The translations under genes and the position numbers were made by a program. Source: Bombyx mori (Eukaryota; Arthropoda; Insecta; Lepidoptera; Bombycidae). Taken from it: 64,000 nucleotides of DNA. The DNA lies in NCBI RefSeq assembly GCF_030269925.1, contig NC_085119.1, forward strand, positions 11,443,001-11,507,000. Reading direction: 5' to 3'. The notes under the pieces are model-generated. The model ran no database searches. It was not told the origin of the DNA and saw only the letters and a list, made by a program, of their open reading frames with translations. Positions 62,001 to 64,000 of the stretch are shown here, piece by piece; within the stretch, counting starts at the first letter, position 1; every line of letters begins with the position of its first letter.

Positions 62001-63917
62001 GGTAGATTTAAAGTGATGGTTCCTCTTAAAACGTCGCCATATCTAAAGTAGCCGAACAAACCCAGTGTACTGTACAGGAATACAATAGTCGACATCGCTA
62101 CGACCAACACACTAGGAAATCCGAGGAAATTTTGCGGTTTCTTCATTGAATTCTCAACTGGCATCACTACTCCAATACCTTCCATTGCAAATATTACAGT
62201 TCTGAAAGATTTAAAACCATATTTTTTGTTTTTAATGAAAATGTAATTGAATATAATATCATCGCATAGAAAATCAGTGCACGTATTTCAAAGGCAAATT
62301 GAGATTTTTTCTGCACGTTGACCTCGTAATTATATGAATGCTTAGATAAGAAAAGAAAAATATTGTGAAACTTAGTATTTTTTACTATTTTAACATATCT
62401 GAACGCAACATTGTACTAATACAAAATAAAAATTATGTGAAAACGACCAGTGGTGTGTGTAATTATTTTTAATATTTCCTATTCATTATCTTATTTGAAA
62501 CACGTGCAAAAAGTATAGCGTGCTAGAATACTAAGCGGAGTTGTAGTTAAGTTGTAGACTTAATATCACCGCTGTGTTTTAAGCCGTGACTTTGTTTTTT
62601 TGTCATTAAAACGCATCCCAAATAGCACAATAATAAAATACGCAATGCTCTTCTTATCATTTAAACCACCGGAATATGATATTGCGAAATTAGTGTTTAA
62701 AAGATTTGAGTGCAATACGATGAGCTGATAATTATATACCTAATTATGTTTTTTTTGTAGCGTTGCTGTTATACCCAATTATGATTTCCTATATGATCAT
62801 GACTTTTATTACCAAGTCCAAAATATTAGGTATTTACTACGATATTAGGTAAATATGATCGCCCTTGCCCGTATCCCACATTGCTTGTAAAAATACCTGT
62901 ATTCATAAGATATTAAAAAGGTATTATTAATAAATACTCACGAAATAAAAGCTGGATATCTTGCCGGATCACCAGCAACTTTCTTATCGACAAACGAAAT
63001 TCCACCTCCGAAAATATAATAGAGACATATTGCATATGTGGCCACGAGTAAGACATTGGCTATCATTGAAAACACAGCCAGAAACTTTAAGTATCTTATC
63101 TGACAAAGTACGCACAGAGGCAGTAGCAGTATCAAACAGTAATATTCTACAGGTATCGTTACAGACGGTACGTAGTGGTCTACGAGCTGAAAATGAAGGA
63201 TTATTAAACGAATTATTAAATTTCACTGGTGGTAGGACCTCTTGTGAGTCCACACGGGTAGGTACCACCACCCTGCCTATTTCTGCCGTGAAGCAGTAAT
63301 GCTTTTCGGTTTGAAGGGTAGGGCAGCCGTTGTAACTATACTGAGACCTAAGAACTTATGTCTCAAGGTGGGTGGCCCATTTACGTTGTAGATGTCTATG
63401 GGCTCCAGTAACCACTTAACACCAGGTGGGCTGTGACCTCGTCCACTCATCTAAACAATAAATAAAAAAGAACAAACTGAATAGTGTCATTAAAACGAAT
63501 GCTCTTTATTTATAACTAAAACTGTTTTTATAGTTTAATCTAACGTTTATTGGTTTAGTTCAAGGTGGGTGGCGCATTTACGTTGTAGATGTCTATGGGC
63601 TCCAGTAACCACTTAACACCAGGTGGGCTGTAAGCTCGTCCACCCATCTAAGCAATAAAAAGAACGAGTTATTTCACACTAAATTATATATTTTCCATGA
63701 GGTATATTGAAGAGATAATATTATTTCCGTGTCGACTTTATAAAGCATTGAATCGTTATCTTTAGATAAACCTACGCCTATTAAATTGTTAATCGTTATT
63801 TGATTATTAGTTTATTTGGATTCATCACAGACCTGTTTAATCGAATCCGATATAAGTACTGTATAAATGCAGCATACTCCGACGTATGTGGATAACAGAG
63901 CAAATTCTGCAAAAATG
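52849..63917 (-). CDS. Proton-coupled amino-acid transporter, PAT-C (SLC36 family, 5'-incomplete)
   Basis: Third tandem SLC36/PAT paralogue. The window holds exons 63917-63833, 63186-62942, 62201-61989, 55919-55750 and 53099-52849. Earlier exons (helices 1-2 and the start) lie beyond the right edge. Exon lengths 85, 245, 213, 170 and 251 nt equal those of PAT-B and all phases join. It encodes IFAEFALLSTYVGVCCIY, LVDHYVPSVTIPVEYYC, VIFAMEGIGVVMPVENSM, FRYGDVLRGTITLNLPTEEW, PAIFAKIFIALSIFFTYP and GIGIALPLLEQIINIVGAI, ending QVLKQKTE TAA. The 6.1-kb intron between 61989 and 55919 contains a full-length antiparallel-free, sense-strand Jockey LINE. No stop or frameshift is seen, so the gene looks functional. 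Confidence 0.93.
53935..54140 (-). mobile_element. Decayed Jockey-related LINE 3' end
   Basis: Diverged match to the 3' end of the intact Jockey copies (ctcagccaggggggagaggg, accaccggatcgaaatcacg, gaagatccagcgagaaactt). In a PAT-C intron. Confidence 0.65.
54219..54462 (+). mobile_element. Bm1 SINE, 5'-truncated
   Basis: ggtggtaggaccttttgtga to atctaagcaataaagaaaaa in a PAT-C intron. Confidence 0.87.
55432..55678 (+). mobile_element. Bm1 SINE, 5'-truncated
   Basis: ctggtggtaggacctcttat to ccaatctacgcaataaaaaa, about 70 bp from the donor of the PAT-C helix-8 exon. Confidence 0.87.
55750..55919 (-). CDS. PAT-C exon, helix 8
   Basis: 170 nt encoding PAIFAKIFIALSIFFTYP through VARTVGVTCC, donor gtaaga. 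Confidence 0.95.
56300..56356 (+). mobile_element. Degenerate Bm1 3' fragment
   Basis: tgtgggctcgggtaatctct then aacatcaaataggcattgcg loosely matches the Bm1 3' end. Confidence 0.4.
56359..56379 (-). repeat. (GA)n microsatellite, tail of an older repeat
   Basis: Run of GA dinucleotides. On the minus strand it follows ggtttacaataaagaatact, the same context as the CT tails at 51.5 kb. This is the host repeat into which the Jockey LINE inserted. Confidence 0.7.
56675..59557 (-). CDS. Jockey-clade ORF2 (endonuclease-reverse transcriptase)
   Basis: 960 residues starting MAYISRIKPLSVTIGFFNAYG, three bases after the ORF1 stop. Apurinic-type endonuclease: catalytic Glu in LVQETLLKP (E45), AGDLNCKHIRW and the SDH motif (218-220). 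Reverse transcriptase: [61 protein letters not shown] and the catalytic FADD (682-685). C-terminal region carries FCRLAVGAPWFVRNVDLHDD. No frameshift or missing catalytic residue. By eye it differs from the ORF2 of the 46-49 kb copy at about 14 residues. Translation probably depends on reinitiation at the closely spaced ORF1/ORF2 junction. Confidence 0.95.
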   Translation of the reverse strand: MAYISRIKPLSVTIGFFNAYGLINQRDQVSDFLRDHQIDIFLVQETLLKPARRDPKIANYNMVRNDRLTARGGGTVIYYRRALHCVPLDPPVLANIEASVCRISLTGHAPIVIASVYLPPDKIVLSSDIEALLGMGSSVILAGDLNCKHIRWNSHTTTPNGRRLDALVDDLAFDIVAPLTPTHYPLNIAHRPDILDIALLKNVTLRLHSIEVVSELDSDHRPVVMKLGRAPDSVPVTRTVVDWHTLGISLAESDPPSLPFNPDSTPSPQDTAEAIDILTSHITSTLDKSSKQVVAEDFLHRFKLSDDIRELLRAKNASIRAYDRYPTAENRIRMRALQRDVKSRIAEVRDARWSDFLEGLAPSQRSYYRLARTLKSDTVVTMPPLVGPSGRLAAFDDDEKAELLADTLQTQCTPSTQSVDPVHVELVDSEVERRASLPPSDALPPVTPMEVKDLIKDLRPRKAPGSDGISNRVIKLLPVQLIVMLASIFNAAMANCIFPAVWKEADVIGIHKPGKPKNHPTSYRPISLLMSLGKLYERLLYKRLRDFVSSKGILIDEQFGFRTNHSCVQQVHRLTEHILVGLNRPKPLYTGALFFDVAKAFDKVWHNGLIFKLFNMGVPDSLVLIIRDFLSNRSFRYRVEGTRSSPRPLTAGVPQGSVLSPLLFSLFVNDIPRSPPTHLALFADDTTVYYSSRNKSLIAKKLQSVALALGQWFRKWRIDINPAKSTAVLFQRGSSTRISSRIRRRNLTPPITLFRQPIPWARKVKYLGVTLDASMTFRPHIKSVRDRAAFILGRLYPMICKRSKMSLRNKVTLYKTCIRPVMTYASVVFAHAARTHIDTLQSLQSRFCRLAVGAPWFVRNVDLHDDLGLESIRKYMKSASERYFDKAMRHDNRLIVAAADYSPNPDHAGASHRRRPRHVLTDPSDPITFALDAFSSNTRGRLRDPGNRTRRTRQRGRRAT
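59561..61228 (-). CDS. Jockey-clade ORF1 (gag-like nucleic-acid-binding protein)
   Basis: 555 residues. An Ala/Pro/Ser-rich, low-complexity N-terminal third is followed by a domain with LRVVIRGIPKELDVELV and VHRMHTGRGREPYNMVLV (resembling the pre-C2HC domain of arthropod LINE gag proteins). Then come three zinc knuckles: CHNCQLYGHSSRNC, CVKCLGDHATALC and CVLCRTQGHPANYRGC. It ends in a helical tail with FFQSINFERVNALGD. Such proteins package LINE RNA. The ATG at 61228 follows a GC-rich leader; the shared C-terminal part is almost identical in the 45-kb copy. Confidence 0.92.
   Translation of the reverse strand: MSSRPGAAPPGHSAIMDAVFAEFLRLRHPQLASEFLAFKANHTASSLEDSAVLAAPASPVPACKASTSSTATSVVPAVPASPILASKTAASSAVATVPAVRSSAASVAPSKTPARRSPAPASSSSDSDSEMEVDLAPASSTDGFTLVQKGKKRAAESRAPAAAKISKAANASRPRPQTPVAPPARASPSPRPVAQNKTQSPPPVILQEKAAWDRVSLALKAKNINFTNARNLANGIQIKVHSSDDHRALTSYLRKERISFHTYTLQEERELRVVIRGIPKELDVELVQADLLEQGLPVNSVHRMHTGRGREPYNMVLVALQPTPEGKKIFNTQTVCRLSGIAVEAPHKKGTPSQCHNCQLYGHSSRNCHARPRCVKCLGDHATALCTRDQKTATEPPSCVLCRTQGHPANYRGCPRAPKINRRVARQNRLRASGPDIKASAPSASQAKPAFVPAAVPSVSAWAKPLPYTNTATTPSSAIRPAPATRPSPATCPPTASENLALAIDFFQSINFERVNALGDVIRAASTAQHFIAVVQEYADVYASLNTYVLPSLRR
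61336..61485 (-). repeat. Tandem pair of about 75 bp in the LINE 5' UTR
   Basis: Two adjacent diverged units, 61336-61409 (74 bp) and 61410-61485 (76 bp). Each contains ttccaggaa and gtcggcagatgtaccacgaa followed by cacag. They sit upstream of ORF1 and may be promoter monomers. Confidence 0.85.
61486..61545 (-). repeat. Four 15-bp tandem units in the LINE 5' UTR
   Basis: Consecutive 15-bp units on the plus strand, gccgggcgaacaaag-like, at 61486, 61501, 61516 and 61531. The fourth is degenerate in its second half. Confidence 0.85.
61989..62201 (-). CDS. PAT-C exon, helices 6-7
   Basis: 213 nt carrying STVIFAMEGIGVVMPVENSM and ending NLPTEEW, donor gtacgt. Confidence 0.95.
62942..63186 (-). 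CDS. PAT-C exon, helices 4-5
   Basis: 245 nt from LVDHYVPSV to DPARYPAFIS. A Bm1 copy begins 38 bp upstream of its acceptor. Confidence 0.95.
63225..63469 (+). mobile_element. Bm1 SINE, 5'-truncated
   Basis: cactggtggtaggacctctt to ctaaacaataaataaaaaag. It starts 38 bp from the acceptor of a PAT-C exon. Confidence 0.88.
63558..63661 (+). mobile_element. Bm1 SINE, 3' fragment
   Basis: ttcaaggtgggtggcgcatt to ctaagcaataaaaaga. Confidence 0.85.
63833..63917 (-). CDS. PAT-C exon, helix 3
   Basis: 85 nt between ttttag and gtctgt, ending SDSIKQ like PAT-B ADSLKQ. Confidence 0.92.
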
Positions 63918-64000
63918 CTAAAACAAAACATTCACTCAGATAAGTTACGGAAACGTGATCAATAAGCGCCTTATACCTGTTCAGTAATAAAGGTATTTAC

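Overview
The window is eukaryotic and very probably from a lepidopteran insect, most likely the silkworm Bombyx mori. It carries more than twenty copies of a tRNA-headed SINE matching Bm1, several Jockey-, R1-, RTE- and CR1-like non-LTR retrotransposons, Helitron-like and hAT-type short elements, AT-rich spacers, and spliced genes with long repeat-filled introns. There is no bacterial-style operon, rRNA gene, CRISPR array or believable standalone tRNA gene.

Four protein-coding genes can be read, all on the minus strand. (1) An NADH-cytochrome b5 reductase gene occupies about 1.4-11.6 kb, perhaps to 13.6 kb. Its 3' exon(s) lie off the left edge. It uses a GC-AG intron whose frame fits perfectly. 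(2-4) Three tandem paralogues of a proton-coupled amino-acid transporter (SLC36/PAT, amino acid/auxin permease superfamily) follow. PAT-A (14793-26909) is complete, with 9 coding exons and 467 codons. PAT-B (37860-44693) is complete, with 8 exons and 435 codons. PAT-C (52849 to beyond 63917) has only its last five exons in the window. Internal exons of 151, 122, 85, 245, 213 and 170 nt are identical in length wherever a paralogue can be compared, and all splice phases match. The array therefore arose by whole-gene tandem duplication after these introns were in place.

The rest is mobile DNA. A full-length Jockey-clade LINE (56433-61590, minus) with two intact ORFs and an 11-bp target-site duplication lies in a PAT-C intron. 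A 5'-truncated sibling with an almost identical intact ORF2 (45249-49196, plus) lies between PAT-B and PAT-C, nested in an older LINE. Two 5'-truncated R1-clade elements (3674-4927 plus; 7692-10254 minus) lie in cytochrome b5 reductase introns with clear but unrelated target duplications. Other items are a decayed mariner transposase, an RTE tail, two hAT-type MITEs with 8-bp target duplications, two Helitron-like elements and many Bm1 copies, some within 40 bp of PAT splice sites.

The intergenic stretches 27.0-37.8 kb and 49.3-52.7 kb hold repeats plus sequence in which no gene is recognised. All exon boundaries were built by hand from splice signals, phase continuity and paralogue comparison; no database search was possible.
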